Shown: positions 19,114-30,139, counted from the first letter of the stretch. The stretch: 64,000 nucleotides of DNA from Erythrobacter sanguineus (GCA_945878845.1 CAMCUB010000013.1:1-64000); one strand, 5' to 3'. Numbers and translations are program-made. The notes: generated from the sequence alone by a model not told the origin.

Positions 19114-19908
19114 TCAGGCCGCGCCCATCAGCAGCGCGCGCGTCGCAGCGGCAACATCATCCTGCCGCATCAGGCTTTCGCCGACTAGGAAGGTGCGCAC
19201 CCCCGCGTCCGCCAGCCTTTCGAGGTCCGCGTAGGTGTTGATCCCGCTCTCGCCGACCAGCAGCGTGCCCTCGGGTGCAAGAGGGGCGAGGCGTTCGGTG
19301 ACGCTGAGCGAGGTGGTGAAGGTCTTGAGGTCGCGGTTGTTGACCCCGATCAGGCGCGATTTGAGCGTGGCGGCGGCGCGTTCTAGCTCCGCCTCGTCAT
19401 GCACCTCGACCAGCACATCCATGCCGAGGTCGGTCGCTGCGGTCTCGATCTCGGCCATCGCACTGTCTTCGAGCGCGGCGACGATGATCAGGATCGCATC
19501 GGCCCCGATCGCGCGCGCCTCGAGGCACTGCCAGGGGTCGACCATGAAGTCCTTGCGCAGCACCGGCAGGCTGCAGGCGCTGCGGGCCTCGACGAGGTAG
19601 TCTTCGTGGCCCTGAAAATAGGGCGCATCGGTCAGCACCGAGAGGCAGGCGGCGCCGCCCGCTTCATAGGCGGCGGCATGGGAGGCAGGGTGGAAATCGG
19701 CCCGAATGAGCCCCTTCGACGGGCTCGCCTTCTTGATCTCGGCGATCAGGGCAAAGCCTGTTGCGGCGCGTGCGCGCAGGGCGGCCTCGAACCCGCGCGG
19801 CGCGGTCTGCGCGGCGGCGGCAGCTTCAAGCGCGGCAAGGGTGGTCGCGGCTTTGCGGGTTGCGACTTCACCGCGCTTGGTGGCGCAAATTTCCTCGAGC
19901 TTGTTCAT
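19114..19908 (-). CDS. trpC: indole-3-glycerol phosphate synthase
   Basis: Ring closure of CdRP to indole-3-glycerol phosphate in tryptophan synthesis. 264 aa (beta/alpha)8 barrel from ATG 19908. Motifs are [15 protein letters not shown] (catalytic Lys), [44 protein letters not shown] and LVGESGI. It begins four bases after the trpD stop, with the SD inside the end of trpD. It is not fused to trpF. Confidence 0.97.
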   Translation of the reverse strand: MNKLEEICATKRGEVATRKAATTLAALEAAAAAQTAPRGFEAALRARAATGFALIAEIKKASPSKGLIRADFHPASHAAAYEAGGAACLSVLTDAPYFQGHEDYLVEARSACSLPVLRKDFMVDPWQCLEARAIGADAILIIVAALEDSAMAEIETAATDLGMDVLVEVHDEAELERAAATLKSRLIGVNNRDLKTFTTSLSVTERLAPLAPEGTLLVGESGINTYADLERLADAGVRTFLVGESLMRQDDVAAATRALLMGAA

Positions 19909-19912
19909 CGTG

Positions 19913-20905
19913 TCACTTTGCCAGTTCGATCCACTTGTGGAGCAGCGCCAGCGCCGCGCCCGAATCCAGCGCCTCGGCGGCCATCGCCGCGCGCTCGCGC
20001 CAGTCATTGCCGCGCCCGGCGACGGTCAGCGCGCCTGCCGCGTTGAACAGCACCGCGTCGCGGTACGGCCCGGGAGTGCCCATCAGCAGCGCCTTGAGCG
20101 CCGCCGCATTGTGCCTGGCGTCATCGCCGCGGATTGCCTCGATTGGCGCGTGCGGGAGGCCCGCGGCGGCGGCGTCGATGCGCTCCATTGTGAAGGTGTT
20201 GCCGGTCACCACCGCGATCTCGTTGCCGCCCGCGAGGCTCAATTCATCCAGCCCCTCGTCGCCCGAGACGATCAACGACTTACCGGTGCCGAGCCGCGCC
20301 ATCGCGCCTGCATAAATAGGCACATAGGCGGGCCGGGCGATGCCGATCAGCTGGCTTGTCACACCCGCCGGGTTGGAGAGCGGGCCCATCAGGTTGAAGA
20401 TCGTGCGCTGGCCGATCCGCACCCGGATGGGCTGGATCCGCGCCATCGCCGGGTGGTGGTTCTTGGCGAAGAGAAAGCAGATGCCGATTTCGGCGAGTGT
20501 CTTCTCGGCGGTGCGCCCGGCGGCGTCCATGTCGAGCCCGAGGGCTTCCAATGTGTCCGCCGCGCCCGCTTTCGACGATGCGGCGCGGTTGCCGTGCTTG
20601 GCCACCGGCACGCCGCAGGCCGCGACCACGAGGCTGACCGCGGTCGAGACGTTGAGCGTGTGGTGCCCGTCGCCCCCGGTGCCGCAGACGTCGATCGCGG
20701 CCTCGGGCGAGGTGATGGGAATGAGCCGCGCCCGCAAGGCCCGCGCCGCGCCCGCGATCTCGTCCGCCGTCTCGCCGCGCGCGGAGAGGGCAACGAGGAA
20801 GTCTGCGATCTCGTCTTCCGAAGGCGCGCCATCGAGCAGCGTGCCGAACGCCGCTTCGGCCTCGGCCTCGGAGAGGGGGGCGGTGATGTCGGGGAGGGTG
20901 GTCAT
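19913..20905 (-). CDS. trpD: anthranilate phosphoribosyltransferase
   Basis: Transfers phosphoribose from PRPP to anthranilate. 330 aa from ATG 20905 ([17 protein letters not shown]). Signatures are the PRPP loop [38 protein letters not shown], and [11 protein letters not shown]. The length is typical of unfused TrpD. The ATG overlaps the trpG stop (ATGA), indicating translational coupling. Confidence 0.97.
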   Translation of the reverse strand: MTTLPDITAPLSEAEAEAAFGTLLDGAPSEDEIADFLVALSARGETADEIAGAARALRARLIPITSPEAAIDVCGTGGDGHHTLNVSTAVSLVVAACGVPVAKHGNRAASSKAGAADTLEALGLDMDAAGRTAEKTLAEIGICFLFAKNHHPAMARIQPIRVRIGQRTIFNLMGPLSNPAGVTSQLIGIARPAYVPIYAGAMARLGTGKSLIVSGDEGLDELSLAGGNEIAVVTGNTFTMERIDAAAAGLPHAPIEAIRGDDARHNAAALKALLMGTPGPYRDAVLFNAAGALTVAGRGNDWRERAAMAAEALDSGAALALLHKWIELAK

Positions 20906-21513
20906 GCGGTCAGCCTTGCGGGCAGAACCGGCTCCAATCCGCACACCGCCAAGAAATTGGCGAGCAGGGCGTGGCCATGCTCGGTGGCAATGCTCTCGGG
21001 GTGGAACTGCACCGAGTGGATCGGGAGCGTGGCATGGCGGAAGCCCATCACCGAGGGGTGATCGGCGCCGGGGGTCTCGGCATGGGCATTGGCGACGAGC
21101 TCGGCGGGCACATCCACCACTTCGAGGCTGTGATAGCGCGTGGCGATGAAGGGGCTCGGGAGCCCAGCGAACACCCCCGTCCCGTCATGGGTGACAGGCG
21201 AGGTCTTGCCATGCATCAGCCCGCCGCGCTGGACGGTGCCGCCAAAATGCTGCCCGATCGCCTGATGCCCGAGGCACACGCCCATCAAGGGCTTGCCCGC
21301 GTCCGCGCAAGCGGCGACCAGATCGAGGCTGATGCCAGCCTCGTTCGGCGTGCAGGGGCCGGGCGAGATGAGAAAGCCCGCCGCATTGGTGCGCAGCGCT
21401 TCGGCGGCGGTCAGTGCGTCGTTGCGCTCGACACGGACCTCGGCCCCCAGCTCCATCAGGTAGTGGACGAGGTTGAAGGTGAAGCTGTCGTAATTGTCGA
21501 TGACGAGGATCAT
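20902..21513 (-). CDS. trpG: anthranilate synthase component II (glutamine amidotransferase)
   Basis: Provides ammonia from glutamine to TrpE. 203 aa class I amidotransferase beginning MILVIDNYDSFTFNL. The nucleophile Cys is in GVCLGHQAIGQ, the oxyanion region is SPGPCTPNEAG, and the His-Glu pair is in SVQFHPESI. It overlaps both neighbours by four bases. In this operon it is separated from trpE by a lipoprotein gene. Confidence 0.97.
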   Translation of the reverse strand: MILVIDNYDSFTFNLVHYLMELGAEVRVERNDALTAAEALRTNAAGFLISPGPCTPNEAGISLDLVAACADAGKPLMGVCLGHQAIGQHFGGTVQRGGLMHGKTSPVTHDGTGVFAGLPSPFIATRYHSLEVVDVPAELVANAHAETPGADHPSVMGFRHATLPIHSVQFHPESIATEHGHALLANFLAVCGLEPVLPARLTA

Positions 21514-22385
21514 TGCGCGCTTGCCTCTGCCGATGGTTCCGCCTTTGCCGCAGGTTTCGCCTCGCGCTTGGTCACCACGATGATCGGGCCGACGCGGCCC
21601 TTGTCCATGCGCCCCCGCGCCGGGTCCCACAGCGAGGATATCGCGCCGTCGAGGTAAAGCGCGTTTTTCACCTTCAGCACGTCGCGGTAATAGCGCGCAA
21701 GCTGGCCGAAGCTCACCGGCGCGTCCGAGATCACGAAATGCGCCTTGCCGCTCGCGTCGACGCCGACCGCGTTGCGGATCGCCTTGGAGGGGCCGTCGTC
21801 CTGCACTTCGGGGTGGAGCTTGCCGTCGACCAGCAGCAGCGGGCCGGACTGGGTGCCGAATTGCGGCCGGTCGCCGACGGTGTTGAAGAAGGTGTTGCTC
21901 CCCAGCACTTGCCATTTGTTGCCGGTGCCGAAGAACACCCCGTTGGGCTTCATGTAGAAATTGCCCTCGCCGCCCGCGCGGTTGAGCTCCTTCAGGCGCT
22001 CGCCGTTCTGGACGTAGTAGCCGATCGCCTTGAGGTCATCGCCATACATCCCGCCGTTGATGGCAAAGGCGACCTGCGCCGGGTCAACGCTGGCGGCGAA
22101 GGCGGAGAGGCTGCCGAAGGGCTGCTTGTCCGCGCCGAGATTGGCCATCGCGATGCGGTGCTGGGCGGGATCGGCGATGCAATGGGTGAGGGCGACGCTC
22201 TCGAAGGTCACGCTCTCGCAGGCCGAGGGGCCAAGGTCGGGCGCGGCGGTTTCGGTGGGAGTCGCGAGCGGTTCCTCGACGTCCGAGCCGTCGAACTTGA
22301 CCGTGACCAGCGCCTCGCCCGCAGGGGCTTCCGAACAGGCGGCGAGCAGCAGCGTCAGGGCTAGGGCGAGGGCAGCGCGCGTCAT
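21510..22385 (-). CDS. phosphodiester glycosidase (NAGPA/DUF2233) family lipoprotein
   Basis: 291 aa from ATG 22385. The signal peptide MTRAALALALTLLLAACSEAP has a lipobox (LLAAC), so it is predicted to be a lipoprotein. The body carries the NAGPA (N-acetylglucosamine-1-phosphodiester alpha-N-acetylglucosaminidase, DUF2233) hallmarks: FAINGGMYGDDLKAIGYYVQNGE, PNGVFFGTG, TQSGPLLLVDGKLHP, RNAVGVDASGKAHFVISD and LYLDGAISSLWDP. Members hydrolyse sugar phosphodiesters in cell-wall or glycoconjugate turnover; the substrate here is unknown. It overlaps trpE upstream and trpG downstream by ATGA, so it is embedded in the trp operon. The C-terminal tail is Ala/Lys-rich. Confidence 0.85.
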   Translation of the reverse strand: MTRAALALALTLLLAACSEAPAGEALVTVKFDGSDVEEPLATPTETAAPDLGPSACESVTFESVALTHCIADPAQHRIAMANLGADKQPFGSLSAFAASVDPAQVAFAINGGMYGDDLKAIGYYVQNGERLKELNRAGGEGNFYMKPNGVFFGTGNKWQVLGSNTFFNTVGDRPQFGTQSGPLLLVDGKLHPEVQDDGPSKAIRNAVGVDASGKAHFVISDAPVSFGQLARYYRDVLKVKNALYLDGAISSLWDPARGRMDKGRVGPIIVVTKREAKPAAKAEPSAEASAQ

Positions 22386-23911
22386 TGTCCGTACCCCGGC
22401 TCGCCTGCGACCCGCACCGCCTCGCGCGCGGCGGCGATGAGGGCGCCCGCCTTGGCGCGGCATTCGGCGAGTTCGTAATCGGGGTCGGAATCGGCGACGA
22501 TCCCCGCGCCCGCCTGCACATGCATCACTCCGTCCTTGACCACAGCGGTGCGCAGCACGATGCAGCTGTCGAGGCTGCCGTCGGGCGCGAAATAGCCCAC
22601 GCCGCCGGCATAGGCACCGCGGGTCTCGGGCTCCAATTGAGCGATGATCTCGCAGGCCCGGATTTTCGGCGCGCCGGAGACCGTGCCTGCCGGGAAGCCT
22701 GCGAATAGCGCGTCCAATGCGTCCCGGTCCGCCGCCAGCTCGCCCACCACATTGCTGACGATGTGCATCACGTGGCTGTAGCGCTCGATGGTGAAGCTGC
22801 CCGTCACCTCAACCGTCCCCGCCGCCGCCACCCGGCCCACGTCGTTGCGCCCGAGGTCGAGCAGCATCAGATGCTCGGCACGCTCCTTGGGGTCGGCGAG
22901 CAGCGAGGCCTCGTTGGCAATATCCTCTTCGCGCGACTGCCCACGGGGGCGGGTTCCGGCGATCGGGCGGATGGTGACTTCGCCCTCACGCACCCGCACC
23001 AGAATTTCCGGCGAGGAGCCGACCAGCGCGAAGCCGGGCAAGTCGAGGAAATAGAGGAAGGGCGAGGGGTTCACCCGCCGGAGCGCGCGATAGAGCGCCA
23101 GCGGGGGGAGGGTGAAGGGACAGGTGAAGCGCTGGGCGAGCACAACTTGAAAAATGTCGCCCGCAAGGATGTAGTCCTTCGCCGCGAGCGCCATCGCCTT
23201 GTAGTCCTCGGGGGCGATAACGGGAGCAAGGTCGGGGAGGGTGTCCGGCACCGCGTCGGCTCCGCCCGCAGGCATGGCTGCGCCCAGCTGGCTCAAGGTC
23301 GCATCGATCCGCTCGCCCGCGTGCGCCACCGCGGCTGCCGGGTCGGCCGCCTCCCAGATCGGAGCGATTGCGAAGAGCGCGTTGGTGAGCCCGTCGAACA
23401 CCAGGATCACCGTCGGCCGCACGAACAGCATGTCGGGCAGCTCGAGCGGGCTGTCGGGCGCGCGCGGGAGGGTCTCGACGAGGCCGATAGTCTCATAGCC
23501 GAGATAGCCGACAAGGCACGCGAGTGCGGGCGGCAGGCCCTCGGGCATGGGGTCGATCCGGCAGGCATCGGCGAGCGCGCGCAATTCGGCGAGCGCGCCG
23601 CCTTCCAGCGGGGTGAAGGCGTCGGGCGCGAGCTTCCAGTCGCGGTTCACTTCGGCCGCGTCGCCGCTTGCCCGGAACACCAGATCGGGGTCGAGCCCCA
23701 GCAGGCTGTAGCGCCCGCGCACCTCGCCGCCCTCGACGCTTTCGAGCAGGAAGTCGCCGCGCCCGGGCACGATCAGCCGCCGCGCCGCGCCCACCGGGGT
23801 GTCGCTGTCGGCGATGATCCGCCGCCACACGAGGTTCGGCCGACCGGCGGCGAGGCTGGCGAGAGCTGCGGCGGCGTTCTCGGGCAGGCCTGCCGGGGCT
23901 CGGGTGCTCAC
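22382..23911 (-). CDS. trpE: anthranilate synthase component I
   Basis: Makes anthranilate from chorismate with ammonia from TrpG. 509 aa. The N-terminal regulatory part contains the allosteric-site-like LLESVEGGEVRGRYSLLG. The chorismate-binding domain contains IAGTRPRGQSREED, LLDLGRNDVGRVA, HIVSNVVGEL, GAPKIRACEII and GGVGYFAPDGSLDSCI. The start is GTG 23911. It lies 25 bases after ppiD and begins the trp cluster on this strand. No attenuator leader peptide was recognised. Confidence 0.96.
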   Translation of the reverse strand: MSTRAPAGLPENAAAALASLAAGRPNLVWRRIIADSDTPVGAARRLIVPGRGDFLLESVEGGEVRGRYSLLGLDPDLVFRASGDAAEVNRDWKLAPDAFTPLEGGALAELRALADACRIDPMPEGLPPALACLVGYLGYETIGLVETLPRAPDSPLELPDMLFVRPTVILVFDGLTNALFAIAPIWEAADPAAAVAHAGERIDATLSQLGAAMPAGGADAVPDTLPDLAPVIAPEDYKAMALAAKDYILAGDIFQVVLAQRFTCPFTLPPLALYRALRRVNPSPFLYFLDLPGFALVGSSPEILVRVREGEVTIRPIAGTRPRGQSREEDIANEASLLADPKERAEHLMLLDLGRNDVGRVAAAGTVEVTGSFTIERYSHVMHIVSNVVGELAADRDALDALFAGFPAGTVSGAPKIRACEIIAQLEPETRGAYAGGVGYFAPDGSLDSCIVLRTAVVKDGVMHVQAGAGIVADSDPDYELAECRAKAGALIAAAREAVRVAGEPGYGQ

Positions 23912-23936
23912 GAAAGGCTCACGGGGGCTGACGACC

Positions 23937-25874
23937 TTACTGCGCCGCGTCGCCGGCGAGCTGCTTGCGCACCGTCGCGATCCCCGCCTCGTTGCGGGTC
24001 ACGCCCAGCTCCTTGCGCATCGCCGCGACCGCCTGCTGGCGATATTCGCCCGGCAGCGAGGCTGCCAACTGCTGGCGGGTCTGCGTGACCAGCTCGGGCT
24101 CCTTTTCGAGCGGCAGGGTGCTGATGTCCTCCAGATCGACGATGTACCAGCCGAGATTGCGCGGCCCCTCGAGCGATTTGGTGGTGCCCTCGGCCATGCT
24201 GAACAGCAGCACCAGCGGCGGGGCGATGCGGCCTTGCTGCTGGGCGAGCAGCTTGCGGCGCTCGATATCGATCACCTCGCGATCAAAGCCGGGCTTGTTC
24301 TCCGCTGCCATCGCGGCCTCGAGGCTCATGCCGCCGCGCACCTTTGCAAGGATGCGGTCGGCGGCCTGCTTGGCGAGGATCGCGCCCTGGGCCCGCTTCC
24401 AGCCGGTGATCGCGTCCTCGCGCACCTGCGCCAGCGCCGGAGCGGCGGGCTCTTCGATCTTGGCGACTTCGAAGATCACGAACTGCTCACCTTCGACGGG
24501 GGCGAGCTGGGGTTCGCTTTCCTCCATCTGGAAGGCGGTCTGGAGCACTTGTGCAAGTTGCGGCACGATCTGCAGATCGGGCTGGCCGAAAGCCTGGCCA
24601 TTGGCGAGCAGCGCCGGGGTGGTCTCGACCGTGAGGCCGTTGGCCTTGGCGACATCGGCCAGCGCGGTGCCGCCGTCGATCTCGGCCTCGATCTCGGCGA
24701 CGCGGTCGGCGATGGCGGCGGCGCGCTTTTCGGCGGTGAGCGCCTCGGTGATCTCGGGGGTTGCCTGAGCGAGGCTGCGCGCTGCGGTGTTCTCGACAGA
24801 GTCGACCCGCGCGACATACCAGCCGAGCGTGCCCTGCGCAGGCTCGACCACTCCGCCCTTGGCCGCCTTGAAGGCGTTCTGCGCGAAGGCAAAGCTGGTC
24901 GAACCGGCCATCGTCTCGCGATCCTCGGGCTCGAGCCGCGAGGCGGTGAACCCGGCCTCGCGCGCGGCGGCTTCGATCGGCGTGCCCGCGCTGATCCGCG
25001 CGGCGAGCGACTTGGCCGCATCCTGCGTCGGCACGACGAAGGTGGTGATCCCGCGCTTTTCGCTCGCGGCATATTGCGCCGCATCGCGCTTGTAGCGCGC
25101 GGCGATCTCGGCCGGGGTCGGCGCGGCATTGACCTTGAGGCTCTCACCGCTGAACACGGCAAAGCGCAGGGTGCGGCGCTCAGGCCGGATGAACTGGGTG
25201 CGGTTGTCCTTGTACCACGCGGCAAGCTGCGCCTCGGACGGGTTGCCGGCGGGCGCGAAGGCGCTGCTCGGGATCAGCGCGATGGCGCCCTTGCGCTTCT
25301 CCAGCACCAGCGCGGCATATTGGCGCGCGATCTTTTCGGGCAGCTGCGGGGCGACGATGGCCGAGCGCAGCAATTGCTGCTCGATCAGCCCGTCCTCGAG
25401 ATCGCGGCGGAAGGTCTGGGCCGAGAGGCCCGCGTTCTGAAGCGCGGCTTCATAGGTCTTCTGGTCGAACTCGCCGGTCGGCCCCTGGAAGGCTGCAATC
25501 TTGAGGATTTCGCTGTTCACCAGATTGTCGCCCGCACGCAGGCCGTGCGTGCGGCCATATTCGCCGACGGTGTAGCGGTCGATCAGCTGCTTGATCACCC
25601 CATCGAGCCCGCCCTGCGCGACGAATTCGGGCATGGTCAGCGTCGGGTTCTGCTGGCGCGCGCCGCGCAATTCGGTGTTGGCCGCGACCGACAATTCGCT
25701 CAGGGGAATGTCACGGCTGCCGACCACCGCCAGCTTGTCTCCGCCCGAAATCCCGGAGAAATTGGCGTTCGACAAATCTCCCGCCGCGAACGCGACCGCG
25801 ATCAGCGCCAGAAAGGCAAGGACGAGGGGCAGGCCGACCTTCGAGTTGAAAAAGCGGCGGAAAAACGAAATCAT
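23937..25874 (-). CDS. SurA/PpiD-type peptidylprolyl isomerase, membrane-anchored periplasmic chaperone
   Basis: 645 aa from ATG 25874. A short cytoplasmic start (MISFFRRFFNSK) and one transmembrane helix at about 13-31 are followed by a periplasmic SurA_N-type region (DLEDGLIEQQLLRSAIV; EAQLAAWYKDNRTQFIRPERR). A parvulin-like PPIC region with degenerate segments comes next (KRGITTFVVPTQDAAKSLA; GTLGWYVARVDSV). It resembles PpiD, which helps proteins leaving the Sec translocon to fold. The gene precedes trpE, an arrangement seen in other sphingomonads. Whether the rotamase domain is active cannot be told by eye. Confidence 0.88.
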   Translation of the reverse strand: MISFFRRFFNSKVGLPLVLAFLALIAVAFAAGDLSNANFSGISGGDKLAVVGSRDIPLSELSVAANTELRGARQQNPTLTMPEFVAQGGLDGVIKQLIDRYTVGEYGRTHGLRAGDNLVNSEILKIAAFQGPTGEFDQKTYEAALQNAGLSAQTFRRDLEDGLIEQQLLRSAIVAPQLPEKIARQYAALVLEKRKGAIALIPSSAFAPAGNPSEAQLAAWYKDNRTQFIRPERRTLRFAVFSGESLKVNAAPTPAEIAARYKRDAAQYAASEKRGITTFVVPTQDAAKSLAARISAGTPIEAAAREAGFTASRLEPEDRETMAGSTSFAFAQNAFKAAKGGVVEPAQGTLGWYVARVDSVENTAARSLAQATPEITEALTAEKRAAAIADRVAEIEAEIDGGTALADVAKANGLTVETTPALLANGQAFGQPDLQIVPQLAQVLQTAFQMEESEPQLAPVEGEQFVIFEVAKIEEPAAPALAQVREDAITGWKRAQGAILAKQAADRILAKVRGGMSLEAAMAAENKPGFDREVIDIERRKLLAQQQGRIAPPLVLLFSMAEGTTKSLEGPRNLGWYIVDLEDISTLPLEKEPELVTQTRQQLAASLPGEYRQQAVAAMRKELGVTRNEAGIATVRKQLAGDAAQ

Positions 25875-26130
25875 GTGCGTGAACGTCCCATCGGGGCTGG
25901 CCGAGACGGCCGTTGGAAGTCGGGGCAAGGCCGCATCGGCTGCGGCGCGGCACAGCGCTTTATAGGCCCTGCGACCGCGCGGCAACAGGTTCGCGCGCGT
26001 TTTGACTAGTGGGCCTTCCTCGGCTAGCGGACGCGGTTCCGGGACACTACAGCAGATCCAGAATCACAACCATAATCACTGGCTCACACCGGCCCAACCC
26101 TCTCAATTTGCAGGAAGTGCAGGACTTGTC

Positions 26131-26904
26131 ATGACCCGCCGACCCTATATCGTCGGAAACTGGAAGATGCACGGCACCCGCGCAATGCTCTCCGAAGCTC
26201 GCGCGATCGACCGTGCCGCACAGCGCCACATGAAGGTCGAGGTGGCGATTGCGCCGCCTTACACGCTGATCCATCCGATCCACCGCGAGGCCGAGCAGAT
26301 CGCGGTCGGCGCGCAGGATTGCCACCACGAGGATGGCGGCGCGCATACTGGCGACATCTCGGCCGCGATGGTCGCCGATGCAGGCGCGAGCTTCGTGATC
26401 CTTGGCCATTCCGAACGCCGCACCGGCCACGGTGAGACCGATGCACTGGTGCGCGCCAAGGCGGGCGCGGCCTTTGCTGCGGGGCTCAAGGTGATCCTGT
26501 GCTGCGGTGAGAGCGGCGCCACCCGCGAATCGGGCAAGGCGGTGGCCTTCATTAAGAAGCAGCTCAAGGCCTCGCTTCCCCCTGCAGACCAGCTCCCTGC
26601 CGAGCTCGCCGAGCGGCTGACCGTCGCTTACGAGCCGCTGTGGGCGATCGGCACCGGGACGCCCGCCACAACCGACGACATTGCCGAAATGCACGCCGTC
26701 ATCCGCGCGCTGCTGATCGAGCTGCTGGGCGCAGAGCAAGGGCCTGAGGTGCGCATTCTGTATGGCGGTTCGGTCAAGCCCGACAACGCCGCGGCGATCT
26801 TCGCCGTGCCGGACGTGGGCGGGGCGCTGGTGGGGGGCGCGAGCCTCACCGCCGACAGCTTCATGGGCATCGCGCTCGCCGCCAGCGAGCCGTTCGAGAA
26901 CTAG
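26131..26904 (+). CDS. tpiA: triosephosphate isomerase
   Basis: Interconverts DHAP and glyceraldehyde-3-phosphate. 257 aa from ATG 26131 (MTRRPYIVGNWKMHGT), which has AGGA seven bases upstream. Catalytic residues are visible: Asn/Lys in GNWKM, His in ILGHSERR, Glu in VAYEPLWAIGTG. The phosphate loop is LYGGSVKPDNA. It is divergent from ppiD, with a 256-bp spacer containing no other gene that I can support. Confidence 0.97.
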   Translation: MTRRPYIVGNWKMHGTRAMLSEARAIDRAAQRHMKVEVAIAPPYTLIHPIHREAEQIAVGAQDCHHEDGGAHTGDISAAMVADAGASFVILGHSERRTGHGETDALVRAKAGAAFAAGLKVILCCGESGATRESGKAVAFIKKQLKASLPPADQLPAELAERLTVAYEPLWAIGTGTPATTDDIAEMHAVIRALLIELLGAEQGPEVRILYGGSVKPDNAAAIFAVPDVGGALVGGASLTADSFMGIALAASEPFEN

Positions 26905-27015
26905 GCCGAGCGGCCGCCCGGGGGCCCGGGCTTGCCGCGCAGGCTCCTCGCGCCTACATGGCGCGCAAGAATTGCAACCGGGCGAATGGCTCGCCCCCGC
27001 TAGAGAACCGTCTTC

Positions 27016-27405
27016 ATGTCCCTGTTCATCTTCCTCACCGTGATCCAGGCCCTGGTGGCCGCCGCGCTGGTTGGCGTGGTGCTGATGCAGCGCTCCGAGG
27101 GGGGCGGGCTCGGTATCGGCTCGAGCCCGGGCGGCGCTTTCGGCGCGCGCGGGGCAGCGGACTTCCTGACCCGCACCACCAAGTGGCTGGCGGTGGCCTT
27201 CGTGTCGCTCTCGATCCTGCTCGCCGCGCTCGCCGCGCGCGAGAACAGCGCTGGCACGGTTACCTCGACGCTCGATCGCAACGCGCCGGGTGCTGCCGCG
27301 CCCGCCAAGCCCGATCTGCTCGCCGATCCGGTGGTGCCCGCGCCGGGCGCTCCTGCCGAGCAAGCGCCGGCCGAGCCGGCCCCCGCGGCGCCCGCCAAGC
27401 AGTAA
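27016..27405 (+). CDS. secG: preprotein translocase subunit SecG
   Basis: 129 aa accessory subunit of the SecYEG channel. Two transmembrane helices, at about 2-22 and 56-75, flank the conserved VVLMQRSEGGGLGIGSSP loop. The ~50 residue C-terminal tail is Ala/Pro-rich, as often in alphaproteobacterial SecG. It lies between tpiA and pyrG, the usual alphaproteobacterial order. Confidence 0.94.
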   Translation: MSLFIFLTVIQALVAAALVGVVLMQRSEGGGLGIGSSPGGAFGARGAADFLTRTTKWLAVAFVSLSILLAALAARENSAGTVTSTLDRNAPGAAAPAKPDLLADPVVPAPGAPAEQAPAEPAPAAPAKQ

Positions 27406-27423
27406 TCCTGCGCCTTCTGCCAC

Positions 27424-27453
27424 AAGGGTCGCGCCCCGCCGGGCGCGCCCTTT
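27424..27453 (+). terminator. probable intrinsic terminator after secG
   Basis: An inverted repeat with arms AAGGG-T-CGCGCCC and GGGCGCGCCCTT (one bulged T, loop CGCC) ends in TTT. It lies 19 bases after the secG stop and 95 bases before pyrG. The short T-run limits confidence. Confidence 0.5.
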
Positions 27454-27535
27454 GGCGTTGCCGATCACCGACACTGTGGATGGCGCCCGCCTAAGGGCCG
27501 CAATTCGCTTGCGCCGAATCCCTCCTGACGATTAA

Positions 27536-29185
<1,650 letters not shown>

Positions 29186-29439
29186 CCTGCGCCAGTGATT
29201 CGCGCCTGGCGCGCGAGGCATTTATCGATTCTTGCTCCGTCTAACAGACTTCCGTCATTTCTTGCCGGCGGTCAGCGACCATGCACAGCGGGCGGTTCAG
29301 CCTGTGCGAGCGAGCATCAAATGCCCTCTGCAATCCTTTGTTTCGTAAGCGGGACTTGCCGTGTCGTTTCCATACAAGTTTTGCAGATAGGCCTTGCGTA
29401 AGCTTACTGTTCCGCATTAGACGCGGGGATGGTTTTCAC

Positions 29440-29632
29440 GGTTTTCTAGGGACCCGTCCGTTAGTCCGAACGGATTGTCACACCGCCAATGCGATATTTC
29501 GTCAGTGGCGTGCAGGCGAGAGTTCTTGTATACCAGCTTGGCTGATCTTGTCCGTCTTCTGCGACCCGGACGGATAGGACCAGCCGAGGCGACGCAAGTC
29601 GCGGGGGCGGATCGCAAGATCCGCCCCCTTTT
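29440..29632 (+). ncRNA. candidate structured small RNA ending in an intrinsic terminator
   Basis: The 462-bp gap between pyrG and hsp20 is less GC-rich than its surroundings, holds no convincing ORF, and ends in consecutive plus-strand hairpins. These are TCCGTT/AACGGA (29457-29474), a long two-part stem (29537-29544 with 29581-29588, and 29550-29556 with 29569-29575), GCGAC-GCAA-GTCGC (29589-29602), then the terminator at 29603. This reads like an independently transcribed small RNA. The 5' end is a guess. I found no match by eye to tmRNA, SRP RNA, RNase P RNA or 6S RNA. It could instead be an extended pyrG 3' UTR. Confidence 0.4.
29603..29632 (+). terminator. strong intrinsic terminator between pyrG/sRNA candidate and hsp20
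   Basis: A perfect 11-bp stem (29603-29613 with 29618-29628, GGGGGCGGATC and its complement) closes a GCAA tetraloop and is followed by TTTT. It lies 418 bases beyond the pyrG stop, too far to be its ordinary terminator, and 15 bases past the end of hsp20 on the other strand. Confidence 0.85.
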
Positions 29633-29647
29633 CGTTTCAGGTCCAGT

Positions 29648-30139
29648 TCAGGCAGCGCTGGCGGTGTCTTCGCCGTCGCTCTCGCCGCTGGTGGAGCGCA
29701 CGGCGGTCAGCGTCGCCGTCCCGCCGATCGCGATCTTGCGCGGCTTCATCGCATCGGGAACCTCGCGCACGAGGTCGATGATGAGCAGGCCATCTGCCAG
29801 ATCCGCCCGCTCGACCCGCACGAAATCGGCAAGCTCGAAGCGGCGCTCGAAGCCGCGATTGGCGATGCCGACATGGATCAGCTCCGACCCGTCCTCGGCC
29901 TCGTCACGCTTGCGGCCCTGCACGACCAGCAAGTTCTGCTGCGCGGTGATGTCGATGTCGCCCGGCCGGAAGCCCGCCACGGCGAGCGTGATGCGGTAAT
30001 TGTCCTCACCCCGGCGCGAGATGTTGAAGGGGGGATAGTTGTCGCCCGCATTGAGGCGCGCCTGGCTCTCGAGCAGGTCGAACAGGCGATCAAAGCCCAC
30101 GGTGGAGCGGCGGTAGGGGGTGAAATCGAAACGCGACAT
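29648..30139 (-). CDS. Hsp20/alpha-crystallin family small heat-shock protein
   Basis: 163 aa IbpA-type holdase that binds unfolding proteins under heat stress. The N-terminus MSRFDFTPYRRSTVGFDRLFDLL is typical of the alphaproteobacterial HspA/IbpA group. The alpha-crystallin domain follows (YPPFNISRRGEDNYRITLAVAGFRPGDIDITAQQNLLVVQGRK), then the hydrophobic C-terminal strand region. The start is ATG 30139, with AGAGGA eight bases upstream; TTG 30145 is less likely. The SD is predicted to be buried in a leader hairpin (see 30144-30165). Confidence 0.93.
   Translation of the reverse strand: MSRFDFTPYRRSTVGFDRLFDLLESQARLNAGDNYPPFNISRRGEDNYRITLAVAGFRPGDIDITAQQNLLVVQGRKRDEAEDGSELIHVGIANRGFERRFELADFVRVERADLADGLLIIDLVREVPDAMKPRKIAIGGTATLTAVRSTSGESDGEDTASAA

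Noticed and set aside
29195..29401. A 68-codon frame in the pyrG-hsp20 gap
   Set aside because: No SD, no codon bias or domain, and the overlapping frame at 29281 is equally open; the gap looks non-coding.
29186..29647. tmRNA, SRP RNA, RNase P RNA or 6S RNA in the gap
   Set aside because: None of the conserved cores I know (for example GGAAGCAGCC of SRP RNA or GAGGAAAGTCC of RNase P) is present.
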